Shown: positions 1 to 8,580, counted from the first letter of the stretch. The stretch is 64,000 nt of DNA from IMCC2047 sp041395865 (GCA_041395865.1 JAWKZQ010000001.1:186001-250000); one strand, 5' to 3'. Translations and numbers: made by a program. Notes: generated from the sequence alone by a model not told the origin.

Positions 1-1417
1 CTTCGCAGATAAACCGGACAGGCTTGTGTGATAGCCTTAAATCAATGCCGTCGGCCACCAGCTTTTTACTGACAAACCCGGAAACATCGCTATCTTCTCG
101 CGGCATCACCTCATCGGCCAAATCGAGCAGGATTACCTGCGAACCCAGTCGCGCAAAGCTCTGTGCGAGTTCACAACCAATAGGGCCCGCGCCGATGACC
201 AGCAGTTTTTCCGGCTGGCTTTCCAGCTGCCAGAGAGTATCCGACGTTAAATAACCGCTGTTTTCAATACCCTTGACCGGCGGCACAAAGGGTCGGGCAC
301 CACTGGCGATGATGATGTTTTTAGTGCGAATTTCTGCGCCATTTACCACGACCGTCCAAGGTGACGTAATGCATGCTTCGCCTTCGATGCAATCCACGCC
401 CAGCTCGGTATAACGCGCCACGGAATCATGGGGCTCAATGGTCTTGATCACCTGCTGCACCCGTTTCATGACGGCGGGAAAATCAACACCCGAGGGCACA
501 GCTTTCAGCCCAAATTCATTGGCACGCTTGAGGTAATGGTTGATTTTGGCGGATCGGATCAATGTTTTGCTGGGTACACAGCCGGTGTTCAGGCAGTCGC
601 CGCCCATGCGATGTTTTTCAATCAGGGTGACTTTGGCTTTCACCGCGGCGGCAATGTAGGCTGAAACCAAACCGGCTGAACCTGCACCAATGACCACCAG
701 GTTGGTATCAAACTTTTTTGGCTTTTCAAAGCCTCTAAAAACTTTCCGCGCCTTGACCAGATCAACCAGTTTTTTTGCCAACAAGGGGAAAATGCCAAGC
801 AGGGCAAAGGACAGCAACAGACCGGGCGACAAAATACCTCCCAACGACTCAATTTGAGCAAGCTGGGTGCCGGCATTCACATAGACAAAGGTACCCGCCA
901 GCATTCCTACCTGGCTGACAAAGAAAAACTGTAAAACGCGAATCGGGGTTAAGCCCATCACCAGGTTAATGACAAAGAAAGGGAAAATCGGAACCAGCCG
1001 CAGCGTAAAGAGATAAAAGGCCCCCTCTTTTTCAATCCCGCGGTTAATCGCCTTAAGGTTCTGCCCAAATTTTTCCTGCACCCAGTCCCGCAGCAATAGC
1101 CGGGAAACCAGAAAAGCAACGGTCGCTCCCAGCGTGCTCGCAAAGGAAACAATTAAAACGCCCCACCAGAGACCAAAAATAGCCCCGGCGGCCAAAGTTA
1201 AAACCGCCGCCCCGGGGAGCGACAGGCCTGTCACAGCGACATAAACCAGGAAAAAGATCAGTGCCGCTTGTAAGGGATTCGCCGTTTGATAAGCGCCGAT
1301 GGCATCACGCTGGCTTTTAAAATAATCAAGCGTGAGGTACTGGCCGAGGTCAAAAAAGAAAAACGCGGCGACAAACAGCAAAACGATGGCAAAAAGCAGT
1401 ATTTTTTTATTCTTCAT
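1..1417 (-). CDS. TVP38/DedA-type membrane domain fused to a pyridine nucleotide-disulfide oxidoreductase (3' end beyond window)
   Basis: The minus-strand frame is open from an ATG at 1417 to the left edge, giving 472 visible residues. Residues 1 to about 215 are hydrophobic with several membrane segments and read as a TVP38/TMEM64 (SNARE-associated, DedA-like) domain, including the stretch LPGAAVLTLAAGAIFG. A linker leads to a flavoprotein: a Rossmann FAD motif (VVIGAGSAGL, near residue 240), the redox-active pair in GGDCLNTGCVPSK (C275 and C280), and a second dinucleotide-binding motif (VIGAGPIGCELA). The disulfide spacing is that of the mercuric reductase/lipoamide dehydrogenase family, but no N-terminal metal-binding domain is present. 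The fusion implies a membrane-tethered NAD(P)H-dependent disulfide reductase; its substrate is unknown. The C-terminal dimerisation domain lies outside the window. Confidence 0.85.
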   Translation of the reverse strand, partial: MKNKKILLFAIVLLFVAAFFFFDLGQYLTLDYFKSQRDAIGAYQTANPLQAALIFFLVYVAVTGLSLPGAAVLTLAAGAIFGLWWGVLIVSFASTLGATVAFLVSRLLLRDWVQEKFGQNLKAINRGIEKEGAFYLFTLRLVPIFPFFVINLVMGLTPIRVLQFFFVSQVGMLAGTFVYVNAGTQLAQIESLGGILSPGLLLSFALLGIFPLLAKKLVDLVKARKVFRGFEKPKKFDTNLVVIGAGSAGLVSAYIAAAVKAKVTLIEKHRMGGDCLNTGCVPSKTLIRSAKINHYLKRANEFGLKAVPSGVDFPAVMKRVQQVIKTIEPHDSVARYTELGVDCIEGEACITSPWTVVVNGAEIRTKNIIIASGARPFVPPVKGIENSGYLTSDTLWQLESQPEKLLVIGAGPIGCELAQSFARLGSQVILLDLADEVMPREDSDVSGFVSKKLVADGIDLRLSHKPVRFICE

Positions 1418-1465
1418 TTTTCGGAGCCTAATAGACTGACGGGTATGTACCGATTTTGTGCAACC

Positions 1466-2251
1466 CTATTGGAACGGCTGCTTCAGCATCCACACTAATG
1501 ACCCCGTCTGCTGCGTATTAGTTTCATTCAGCCCCAATCGCATACCTTGGTGTCCGTGCCGTGGTTGGGCATGGTAACTGCCAAACCAGCGATCCCAGCA
1601 ACTCAGGTTAAAGCCAAAATTTGAGTTGTGCTCATCGCCAATCACACTGTGGTGTACTCGGTGCATATCCGGCGTAACCACGAGTTTCCGTAGCATTGCA
1701 TCCCAGCGTTGCGGCAAATCCAGGTTGGAATGATTAAACATCGCCAAGCCGTTCAGGATGACTTCAAAAAGCAGCACCGCCAGTACCGGCGCGCCCAACA
1801 GCCAAACCGCACCGGACTTGATAACTAATGAAAGCCCGATTTCCAGCGGATGGAAACGTAGCGCAGTCGTCACATCCACCCCCGTATCCGTGTGATGCAT
1901 GCGATGCAAACGCCAAAGCAACGGAATACGGTGAAAGAGCCGGTGCTGCCAATACACCACCAAATCCAGCAAAAGCAGGCTAACGGCTATCTCCAGCCAT
2001 AACGGCAAGCTCCACTGGTTAAACAGGCCAAACCCATCGAGCGATGCCTGTTGGGCCACCCACACAGGCACAAGCCAGGGCAATAAAAATCTCACCATCA
2101 GGCTGTCCAGTAGGGCGACTGACAGATTACCTGGCCAGCGTTGCGATTTTGCGTTGCCAGGACTGCGTTTTGGCCGCCAGATCTCAAGCCCCGCCAACAG
2201 CGCAAAAAGCCCCAGTGTGATCAACAACCTGAGTGCGGCATCGTCACCCAT
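1466..2251 (-). CDS. Sterol desaturase / fatty acid hydroxylase family protein
   Basis: The 261-residue protein has N-terminal and central hydrophobic segments and the three histidine clusters of the membrane di-iron hydroxylase superfamily: HRLFH at residues 103-107, HRMHH at 116-120, and HRVHH near residue 200. This family inserts oxygen into or desaturates lipid substrates at the membrane; the substrate cannot be read from sequence. It lies 48 bases upstream of the membrane-flavoprotein gene on the same strand, so the two may be cotranscribed, and the reductase could conceivably supply electrons (inference only). It diverges from hemB across about 137 bases. Confidence 0.85.
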   Translation of the reverse strand: MGDDAALRLLITLGLFALLAGLEIWRPKRSPGNAKSQRWPGNLSVALLDSLMVRFLLPWLVPVWVAQQASLDGFGLFNQWSLPLWLEIAVSLLLLDLVVYWQHRLFHRIPLLWRLHRMHHTDTGVDVTTALRFHPLEIGLSLVIKSGAVWLLGAPVLAVLLFEVILNGLAMFNHSNLDLPQRWDAMLRKLVVTPDMHRVHHSVIGDEHNSNFGFNLSCWDRWFGSYHAQPRHGHQGMRLGLNETNTQQTGSLVWMLKQPFQ

Positions 2252-2388
2252 GGCATCGGCTCTTTTGTGTGTCGCCGTTCATTGCGCGCTCCTCGAATAT
2301 TCTTTTTGCTATAAACATGATAACCTAGCGCGGCATTTCCTCGTGAGTTTTATAACAACCTGATTTATAAAGTTTTTTGGAGTCTTCC

Positions 2389-3399
2389 GTGTCCTATAAA
2401 ACCGTTAACCGCCAATACCCCGCCACCCGTATGCGCCGCATGCGCGCTGACGATTTCTCGCGCCGCCTGATGAGCGAAAACACCCTAACGGTTAACGACC
2501 TGATTTTCCCCATGTTTGTGAAGGAAGGTCAGGGGCTTCGCGAACCCGTCGACTCCATGCCCGGCCAATTACGTTTCAGCATCGACGAACTGGTCAAGGA
2601 AGCCCGGGAATTGGTGGCGCTGGGCATTCCCGCCATTGCCATCTTCCCCAATATCGACCCGTCACTGAAAAGCAAAGAGGGCTCCGAAGCCTTCAATCCG
2701 GAGGGGTTGGTACAACGGGCCGTAAAAGCCGTAAAAGATGCCTGCCCGGAACTTGGCATTAGCACCGACATTGCCCTCGACCCCTATACACTGGACGGCC
2801 ACGATGGCGTGACCGACGACCAGGGTTACGTGCTTAACGACATCACCGTCGAGACACTGATCAAACAATCCCTGTCACACGCCGAAGCAGGTGTCGATAT
2901 TGTCGCCCCTTCCGACATGATGGATGGCCGCATCGCCGCCATTCGGCAAGCCCTGGAAACCGACGGGCACGTTAACACCCGCATTCTGGCCTACTCGGCC
3001 AAATATGCCTCCAAATACTACGGCCCCTACAAAGATGCTATCGGCTCCAGCGCCAACTTTGGCCAAAGCCATAAAAAAGGCTATCAAATGGACCCGGCAA
3101 ACACCGATGAAGCCTTGCATGAAGTAGCGCTGGATATCGCCGAGGGCGCCGATATGGTGATGGTCAAACCCGGCATGCCTTACTTGGATATCGTGCAACG
3201 CGTCAAGGAAACCTTTCGCATGCCCACGTATGTCTATCAGGTAAGCGGAGAGTATGCCATGCATATGGCGGCCTTCCAGCAAGGCTGGCTGGACGAGGAA
3301 GCAACCATCCTGGAATCATTAATGTGCTTTAAACGCGCTGGCGCCGATGGCGTACTGACCTATTTTGCCAAGCAGGCCGCCGAGATACTGAATCGTTAA
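2389..3399 (+). CDS. hemB: Delta-aminolevulinic acid dehydratase (porphobilinogen synthase)
   Basis: HemB condenses two 5-aminolevulinate molecules to porphobilinogen in tetrapyrrole synthesis. I place the start at GTG 2389, preceded by GGAG at 2379-2382 with good spacing; the resulting start MSYKTVNRQYPATR matches the family N terminus and gives 336 residues. A TTG at 2377 is in frame but overlaps the ribosome binding site. Visible motifs are the DMMDGR loop, the KYASKYYGP segment with one active-site lysine, and MVMVKPG with the Schiff-base lysine. The zinc-cysteine cluster of the E. coli type is replaced by DIALDPYTLDGHDG, so this is the magnesium-dependent form, as in Pseudomonas. It converges with ppx; the two stop codons overlap in a shared TTAA. 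Confidence 0.95.
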   Translation: MSYKTVNRQYPATRMRRMRADDFSRRLMSENTLTVNDLIFPMFVKEGQGLREPVDSMPGQLRFSIDELVKEARELVALGIPAIAIFPNIDPSLKSKEGSEAFNPEGLVQRAVKAVKDACPELGISTDIALDPYTLDGHDGVTDDQGYVLNDITVETLIKQSLSHAEAGVDIVAPSDMMDGRIAAIRQALETDGHVNTRILAYSAKYASKYYGPYKDAIGSSANFGQSHKKGYQMDPANTDEALHEVALDIAEGADMVMVKPGMPYLDIVQRVKETFRMPTYVYQVSGEYAMHMAAFQQGWLDEEATILESLMCFKRAGADGVLTYFAKQAAEILNR

Positions 3400-4367
3400 A
3401 GCTGCTCAGCAATGGAATAAATAAGGCCCTCGCGCAGAGAATCGACGCTGGTTTCTATAAAATCGATGTTTAGCACCTGAAAAACAGCCAGCATAATTGC
3501 CACACCGGCAGTGACGATATCAAAACGCTCTTCGCCGAGGCCTGGTAACGCAAGGGCTGCGACGCTTTTACCCTGGCAAAGCAGGTTAGCCAAGCGCTCC
3601 AGCCCCGCCAGGCTGATCCCTCCGCTTGTCCACCCTTTTGCTAACAGTACCGACTCAATGGCCAGCGCTGTTCCTGCGGTACCAATGGCCTGCTGCCAGT
3701 TTGCCGACGAGTAAGCCTCCTGCATAGGTAACAGCACGGCTCTCAACGCCGCCAGTGATTGCTCAAAGGTATTTGGATCACAAACCTGGCGGGGGAAAAA
3801 TTGCTGGGAATAGGCAACGCAGCCCAGCGGCAAGCTGGTACAGGCAACAATCTGGTCATCAGCTCCCAATACCAGCTCGGTGCTGCCGCCACCAATATCA
3901 ATAATCAAGGTCGAGCCAGTGATGGGCTGGCGGCGGGCTTTTTTCCCGGCGACGACCCCCTGGTAAATAATATGCGCCTCCTGTTCACCGGAAGCCACCT
4001 GCACCGGCACCCCAAGCAACGCTTCAATTTCAGCAACAAAAACGGCACTATCGGCAGCGCGCCGCAGGGCATCCGTGCCAACCACACGTACCTGTTCCTC
4101 AGGCACCCCAGCAATCGCATCGGCAAACCGTTGCAGGCAGGCCCTGGCCCGCTGCTTCGCCGCCTCACTTAAACTGGCCTGCTCCCGAAGTCCGTCAGCA
4201 AGCTGGATTTTTTCTCCCCAGCAGTGAATCGGTATCACACGTCCGTCGATAATATCAGCGACCAGGATATGAAAACTGTTTGACCCCAAGTCAATGGCCG
4301 CCGCACGCTTTGCGTCCGGATGCCCACTGTGCAATACCCCCCCTTGAGGGACAAGTCCTACCTGCAT
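3396..4367 (-). CDS. ppx: Exopolyphosphatase, Ppx/GppA family, short form
   Basis: The protein carries both phosphate-binding motifs of the sugar kinase/Hsp70/actin fold: AAIDLGSNSFHILVAD near the N terminus and LIIDIGGGSTELVLG in the middle. It ends with the SLREGLIY segment that closes this domain. With 323 residues from ATG 4367 (or 341 from an in-frame ATG at 4421) it is much shorter than the roughly 500-residue Ppx and GppA of enteric bacteria and lacks the C-terminal HD-like domain. It probably hydrolyses polyphosphate, or pppGpp, or both; I cannot separate these. Neither start has a strong ribosome binding site, and 4367 is preferred because the conserved core begins shortly after it. 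It is divergent from trxA, as in pseudomonads. Confidence 0.85.
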   Translation of the reverse strand: MQVGLVPQGGVLHSGHPDAKRAAAIDLGSNSFHILVADIIDGRVIPIHCWGEKIQLADGLREQASLSEAAKQRARACLQRFADAIAGVPEEQVRVVGTDALRRAADSAVFVAEIEALLGVPVQVASGEQEAHIIYQGVVAGKKARRQPITGSTLIIDIGGGSTELVLGADDQIVACTSLPLGCVAYSQQFFPRQVCDPNTFEQSLAALRAVLLPMQEAYSSANWQQAIGTAGTALAIESVLLAKGWTSGGISLAGLERLANLLCQGKSVAALALPGLGEERFDIVTAGVAIMLAVFQVLNIDFIETSVDSLREGLIYSIAEQL

Positions 4368-4524
4368 TTTGATCTCTACGTATCCCTTGAATTTGAGATT
4401 ATCAGCCCCATATGTAAGCATAGCAAACGCTTTGGATGTTTTCCGTAGCCGTCAGGGCTTCTCCCAAACCGGCACCCGCGTTATAGTATCGAACCAAATT
4501 GAATCCATCAGGAATTATTTTCAC

Positions 4525-4848
4525 ATGAGCCAAATTGTTAACGTAACCGACAGTTCTTTTGACGAAGACGTATTGCAATCCGATATCCCCGTACTGGTGG
4601 ACTACTGGGCTGAGTGGTGTGGCCCCTGTAAAATGCTGGCCCCTGTGTTAGACGAAATTGCCCAGGAATACGCTGGCCGCATGAAAGTCGCCAAATTGAA
4701 CATCGACGAGAACGAAGCAACACCGCCAAAATACGGTATTCGCGGCATTCCTACACTGATGCTGTTTAAAAACGGCGCTGTTGACGCCACCAAAGTCGGT
4801 GCTTTATCGAAGTCCCAGCTGGCTGCGTTTATCGACAGCAACCTCTAA
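4525..4848 (+). CDS. trxA: Thioredoxin 1
   Basis: This is a 107-residue classical thioredoxin with the redox-active WCGPCK at residues 31-36 and the cis-proline segment GIPTLMLF. It reduces protein disulfides in the cytoplasm using electrons from thioredoxin reductase. The frame is open for 52 codons further upstream, but family length and the usual N terminus (MSQIVNVTD) select ATG 4525, with an AGGA about 11 bases before it. It is followed directly by a hairpin terminator and then rho, an arrangement widely conserved in gammaproteobacteria. Confidence 0.97.
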   Translation: MSQIVNVTDSSFDEDVLQSDIPVLVDYWAEWCGPCKMLAPVLDEIAQEYAGRMKVAKLNIDENEATPPKYGIRGIPTLMLFKNGAVDATKVGALSKSQLAAFIDSNL

Positions 4849-4858
4849 GCAGGCTTTA

Positions 4859-4882
4859 AAATCCCCGCTCCGGCGGGGATTT
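4859..4882 (+). terminator. Intrinsic terminator after trxA
   Basis: A perfect 10-base-pair stem (AAATCCCCGC / GCGGGGATTT) with a TCCG tetraloop starts 10 bases after the trxA stop. The T-tract after it is short, so read-through into the rho leader is possible. Confidence 0.75.
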
Positions 4883-4942
4883 ATCCCAATTTCGCCTACA
4901 GGAACTGGACGCCCTCCGAATTGGGTGTTATCTTTACCCCTC

Positions 4943-4966
4943 AAAGCACGCCCCTTTGTGCTTTTT
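4943..4966 (+). promoter_or_regulatory. Hairpin with T-tract in the rho leader (possible attenuator)
   Basis: AAAGCAC (4943-4949) pairs with GTGCTTT (4958-4964) and is followed by further Ts, giving a small terminator-like hairpin about 105 bases upstream of the rho start. Leader attenuation of rho by Rho itself is established in enteric bacteria. Whether this intrinsic-type hairpin takes part here is inference. Confidence 0.45.
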
Positions 4967-5070
4967 CTCCGTTTTAACTTTCCCGAAATATCTGACGACA
5001 AATCAAGTTAACCCTGCGCCATTGCTCCCTGAACGGTTCCATCGCGCACCTAGCCACACCACATCCCCAT

Positions 5071-6330
5071 ATGAATCTATCAGAATTAAAGCAAAAACCC
5101 GTCCCTGAACTTTTAAAAATCGCCTCTGAAATCGGCCTCGACAACCTGGCCCGCTCCCGAAAGCAGGATGTTATTTTCTCTATCCTTAAGCGTCACGCTA
5201 AAAGTGGCGAGGACATCTTTGGCGACGGCGTGCTGGAAATTCTGCAGGATGGATTCGGCTTCCTGCGTTCCGCCGAGGGTTCCTACCTGGCCGGCCCCGA
5301 CGACATCTATGTATCGCCCAGCCAGATTCGTCGTTTTAACCTGCGAACCGGCGATACGATTGCCGGCAAAATTCGCCCGCCTAAGGACGGAGAGCGCTAT
5401 TTCGCTCTGTTGAAGGTCAACACGATCAACTTCGACAAACCGGAAAATGCCAAAAACAAGATTCTGTTCGAAAACCTGACACCGCTGTTCCCAACCGAGC
5501 GCCTGACGCTGGAACGCGGCAATGGCAGCACCGAGGATTTGTCAGCCCGTATTCTGGATCTCACATCTCCAATCGGCAAAGGGCAGCGCGGCCTGATTGT
5601 ATCGCCACCAAAAGCCGGTAAAACCCTGATGCTGCAAAATATTGCTCAATCCATCACGAGCAATGCCCCCGAATGTCACCTCATCGTACTGTTGATTGAC
5701 GAACGTCCCGAGGAAGTCACCGAAATGCAGCGCTCGGTCCGCGGCGAAGTGGTTGCCAGCACCTTCGATGAGCCACCGGCACGCCACGTACAGGTGGCTG
5801 AAATGGTAATTGAAAAAGCCAAACGCTTGGTTGAACACAAGAAGGACGTAGTGATCCTGCTTGACTCCATCACCCGCTTGGCACGCGCCTACAACACCAC
5901 CATCCCTTCATCCGGCAAGGTATTAACCGGTGGTGTTGACGCCCACGCCCTGGAGCGCCCAAAACGCTTCTTCGGTGCAGCCCGTAATATTGAAGAGGGC
6001 GGCAGCCTGACAATTCTGGCAACCGCACTGGTAGATACGGGTTCCAAAATGGATGAGGTCATTTTCGAGGAATTCAAAGGCACAGGTAACATGGAAACCC
6101 ACCTGGACCGCAAGATGGCGGAAAAACGTGTTTATCCTGCCATTAACGTACGCCGCTCCGGCACACGTCGCGAGGAAATGCTGACCACCGAAGACGAGCT
6201 GCAAAAAATGTGGATCCTGCGAAAACTCCTGAATTCCATGGAAGATATTCAAGCCACCGAGTTCCTGATCGACAAACTCAAGGACTTCAAAACCAACGAA
6301 GAATTTTTCCTGTCCATGAAACGCAGCTAA
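5071..6330 (+). CDS. rho: Transcription termination factor Rho
   Basis: The 419 residues match E. coli Rho in length. In order: an N-terminal helical domain beginning MNLSELKQKPV, the RNA-binding cold-shock-like fold (GVLEILQDGFGFLRS), the Walker A motif SPPKAGKT, the Q-loop/Walker B region (LLIDERPEEVTEM), and the C-terminal ATPase with the secondary RNA-binding loop. Rho is a hexameric RNA-dependent ATPase that ends untranslated transcripts. The gene follows trxA by 222 bases, which include a candidate attenuator hairpin, and precedes ubiD by 30 bases. Confidence 0.98.
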   Translation: MNLSELKQKPVPELLKIASEIGLDNLARSRKQDVIFSILKRHAKSGEDIFGDGVLEILQDGFGFLRSAEGSYLAGPDDIYVSPSQIRRFNLRTGDTIAGKIRPPKDGERYFALLKVNTINFDKPENAKNKILFENLTPLFPTERLTLERGNGSTEDLSARILDLTSPIGKGQRGLIVSPPKAGKTLMLQNIAQSITSNAPECHLIVLLIDERPEEVTEMQRSVRGEVVASTFDEPPARHVQVAEMVIEKAKRLVEHKKDVVILLDSITRLARAYNTTIPSSGKVLTGGVDAHALERPKRFFGAARNIEEGGSLTILATALVDTGSKMDEVIFEEFKGTGNMETHLDRKMAEKRVYPAINVRRSGTRREEMLTTEDELQKMWILRKLLNSMEDIQATEFLIDKLKDFKTNEEFFLSMKRS

Positions 6331-6360
6331 TCACTGCTTTTCAATTCAGGAACTTAGGCC

Positions 6361-7455
6361 ATGCAATACAAGGATCTGCGCGATTTTATCGCTGCGCTTG
6401 AAGAACAGGGGCAGCTAAAACGTATCCGCGCGGAAATTGATCCCGTATTGGAAATGACGGAAATCAGCGACCGCACGCTTCGCAGCGGTGGTCCCGCATT
6501 GCTGTTTGAGAATCCCAAAGGCTCTGCGATCCCTGTACTGGCCAACCTTTTCGGGACACCTGAGCGTGTTGCCATGGGCATGGGGCAGGACAAGGTTGAG
6601 GATTTGCGCGAAGTCGGCAAACTCCTGGCCTTCCTGAAAGAACCCGAGCCGCCCAAAGGCATGAAAGACGCCTGGGAAAAGCTGCCCATATTCAAGCAAG
6701 TGATGAATATGGCTCCCAAGGTCGTGAAAAAAGCCCCTTGCCAGCAAAATATCATCAGCGGTGATGACGTCGACCTGTCAAAACTCCCCGTTCAAACCTG
6801 CTGGCCCGGGGACGCGGCACCACTGATTACCTGGCCACTGGTCATTACCAAGGGCCCGCATAAGGAACGCCAAAACCTGGGCATTTACCGCCAACAGGTC
6901 ATTGGCCGCAACAAGGTTATTATGCGCTGGCTCTCACACCGTGGTGGCGCGCTTGATTTTCGCGAATGGCAGCAGGAGCACCCAAACGAGCCTTTTCCTG
7001 TCGCTGTCGCACTTGGTGCCGATCCGGCAACCATTCTTGGCGCCGTCACCCCGGTGCCGGACACCTTATCCGAATACAGCTTTGCCGGCCTGTTGCGCGG
7101 CAACAAAACCGAAGTGGTGAAATGCGTAAGCAATGACCTGCAGGTGCCTGCCAGTGCAGAAATTGTGCTGGAAGGTTATCTGGAACCTGGCGAAATGGCT
7201 GATGAAGGCCCCTTCGGCGATCACACCGGTTATTACAACGAGGTCGAACGTTTCCCGGTTTTTACCATCACGCACATTACCCATCGCGATAACCCCATTT
7301 ACCACAGCACCTATACCGGCCGCCCGCCTGACGAACCCGCCGTACTGGGTGTCGCGTTAAATGAAGTGTTTGTGCCTATTTTGCAAAAGCAGTTTCCGGA
7401 AATTGTCGACTTCTATTTACCGCCCGAAGGCTGTTCATACCCTTGGCCGTGGTAA
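6361..7455 (+). CDS. ubiD: UbiD 3-polyprenyl-4-hydroxybenzoate decarboxylase, reading frame broken near the C terminus
   Basis: UbiD decarboxylates 3-polyprenyl-4-hydroxybenzoate in ubiquinone synthesis, using prenylated FMN made by UbiX. The intact frame encodes 364 residues starting MQYKDLRDF, with recognisable family segments including PLITWPLVITKGPH, GIYRQQVIG, FGDHTGYY and the PPEGCSY signature at its end. Family members are about 490 residues. Here the frame ends eight codons after the signature at TAA 7453-7455, yet the remaining C-terminal sequence is present downstream in shifted frames (next feature). As written, the product would lack roughly the last 125 residues. Sequencing error and true inactivation are both possible. 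Confidence 0.85.
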   Translation: MQYKDLRDFIAALEEQGQLKRIRAEIDPVLEMTEISDRTLRSGGPALLFENPKGSAIPVLANLFGTPERVAMGMGQDKVEDLREVGKLLAFLKEPEPPKGMKDAWEKLPIFKQVMNMAPKVVKKAPCQQNIISGDDVDLSKLPVQTCWPGDAAPLITWPLVITKGPHKERQNLGIYRQQVIGRNKVIMRWLSHRGGALDFREWQQEHPNEPFPVAVALGADPATILGAVTPVPDTLSEYSFAGLLRGNKTEVVKCVSNDLQVPASAEIVLEGYLEPGEMADEGPFGDHTGYYNEVERFPVFTITHITHRDNPIYHSTYTGRPPDEPAVLGVALNEVFVPILQKQFPEIVDFYLPPEGCSYPWPW

Positions 7456-7822
7456 CCATGAAGAAGCAGTACCCTGGTCACGCCAAGCGCGTCATGATGG
7501 GCGTCTGGTCGATTTCCTGCGCCAGTTTATGTATACTAAATTTGTTGTCGTAACCGACGATGATGTCAACGCGCGCGACTGGAAAGATGATGGGCAATGA
7601 CCACCTGGATGGATCCGGGAGCGCGTCACGATCATTGATAGCACCCCCATCGATTACCTGGATTTCGCCTCCCCTGTTGCGGGCCTTGGCTCAAAGATCG
7701 GCTTCGATGCCACAAACAAATTCCCCGGCGAAACGGATCGCGAGTGGGGTACGCCTATCACCATGGCCGAAGATGTCAAACAACGTATTGACGACATCTG
7801 GGACAGCCTGGAAATAGGCTAA
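7443..7822 (+). pseudogene. ubiD: Displaced C-terminal part of ubiD, broken by several indels
   Basis: The conserved UbiD C terminus can be followed through three frames: LAVVTMKKQYPGHAKRVMM from 7443, then FLRQFMYTKFVVVTDDDVN from 7514, then WAMTTWMDP at 7591-7617, then TIIDSTPIDYLDFASP onward, ending at TAA 7820-7822. Four indels explain the jumps: one base missing near 7441, one missing or two extra near 7511, four missing at 7589-7590, and one extra near 7618. The residues themselves are almost undamaged, so the lesions are either very recent or artefacts of the sequence. Confidence 0.8.
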
Positions 7823-7848
7823 TTGCTCATTAGTTACTGGATTGTTTA

Positions 7849-8580
7849 ATGGTTGTTAACTGCTTAGTCACTCTCTGCGTACCGGTCAACGCATCCGTGT
7901 ACCGTATCGTTTTACAACCTGGCGAAGACCAGGGGGTTAATTTCAAGGCCGGCCAATACCTCAACATCCAAAAACCGGACGGCAGCAGCAGCCCTTTTTC
8001 CATTGCCAGCACTCCGGATCAAACCGGCACACTGGAGTTGCACATTGATCGTCACGACACAACCGATGCGATCATCCGCCACTTACAGGACGAGCGCTCC
8101 ATCAAGGTTGACCTGCCACTGGGCGACTGCCATCTGCCAACGCCCCTGAATTTTGCACCAGATGCCCCCATTATCCTGGTTGCAGCCAGCACCGGCTTTG
8201 CCCAAATGCAGAGCATCCTGTTAAAGCTCTTCAACAGTGCTACAACAAACCCCATTCACCTTTATTGGGGCACCAAACGGGCAGAGGGTTTTTACCTGCT
8301 TGATCAGATTGTCCAATGGCAGGAAAAGCACAACCACTTCCACTTCACGCCCGTGGTCAGTGATGCGACGGAAAACTGCCAATGGCAAGGTCGAGAGGGA
8401 CTGTTACACCAGGTGATCGTAGAAGATTTCGATGACCTGTCCGATGCGCAGGTGTATATCAGCGGTTCGCCACTGATGGTTTATGCCACATTGGATGTGC
8501 TGGTTGAAAAGGGACTGCCCGAAGAGCAGGCCCATTCCGATGTTTTCAGCTACGCGCCGCGGGTTGCCAACCAGGGCTAA
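7849..8580 (+). CDS. fre: NAD(P)H-flavin reductase, Fre/LuxG-like
   Basis: The 243-residue protein has the two domains of the ferredoxin-NADP reductase superfamily: a flavin-binding barrel with SPFSIAST, and an NAD-binding domain with ASTGFAQ, YWGTKR and the late SGSPLMV motif. Fre reduces free flavins with NAD(P)H, and it neighbours ubiD in E. coli too, which supports the name. The usual arginine of the RPFS flavin motif is a serine here (SSSPFS), so flavin affinity or specificity may differ. The ATG at 7849 has only a weak ribosome binding site. It converges with hemY, leaving 13 bases between the stop codons. Confidence 0.85.
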   Translation: MVVNCLVTLCVPVNASVYRIVLQPGEDQGVNFKAGQYLNIQKPDGSSSPFSIASTPDQTGTLELHIDRHDTTDAIIRHLQDERSIKVDLPLGDCHLPTPLNFAPDAPIILVAASTGFAQMQSILLKLFNSATTNPIHLYWGTKRAEGFYLLDQIVQWQEKHNHFHFTPVVSDATENCQWQGREGLLHQVIVEDFDDLSDAQVYISGSPLMVYATLDVLVEKGLPEEQAHSDVFSYAPRVANQG

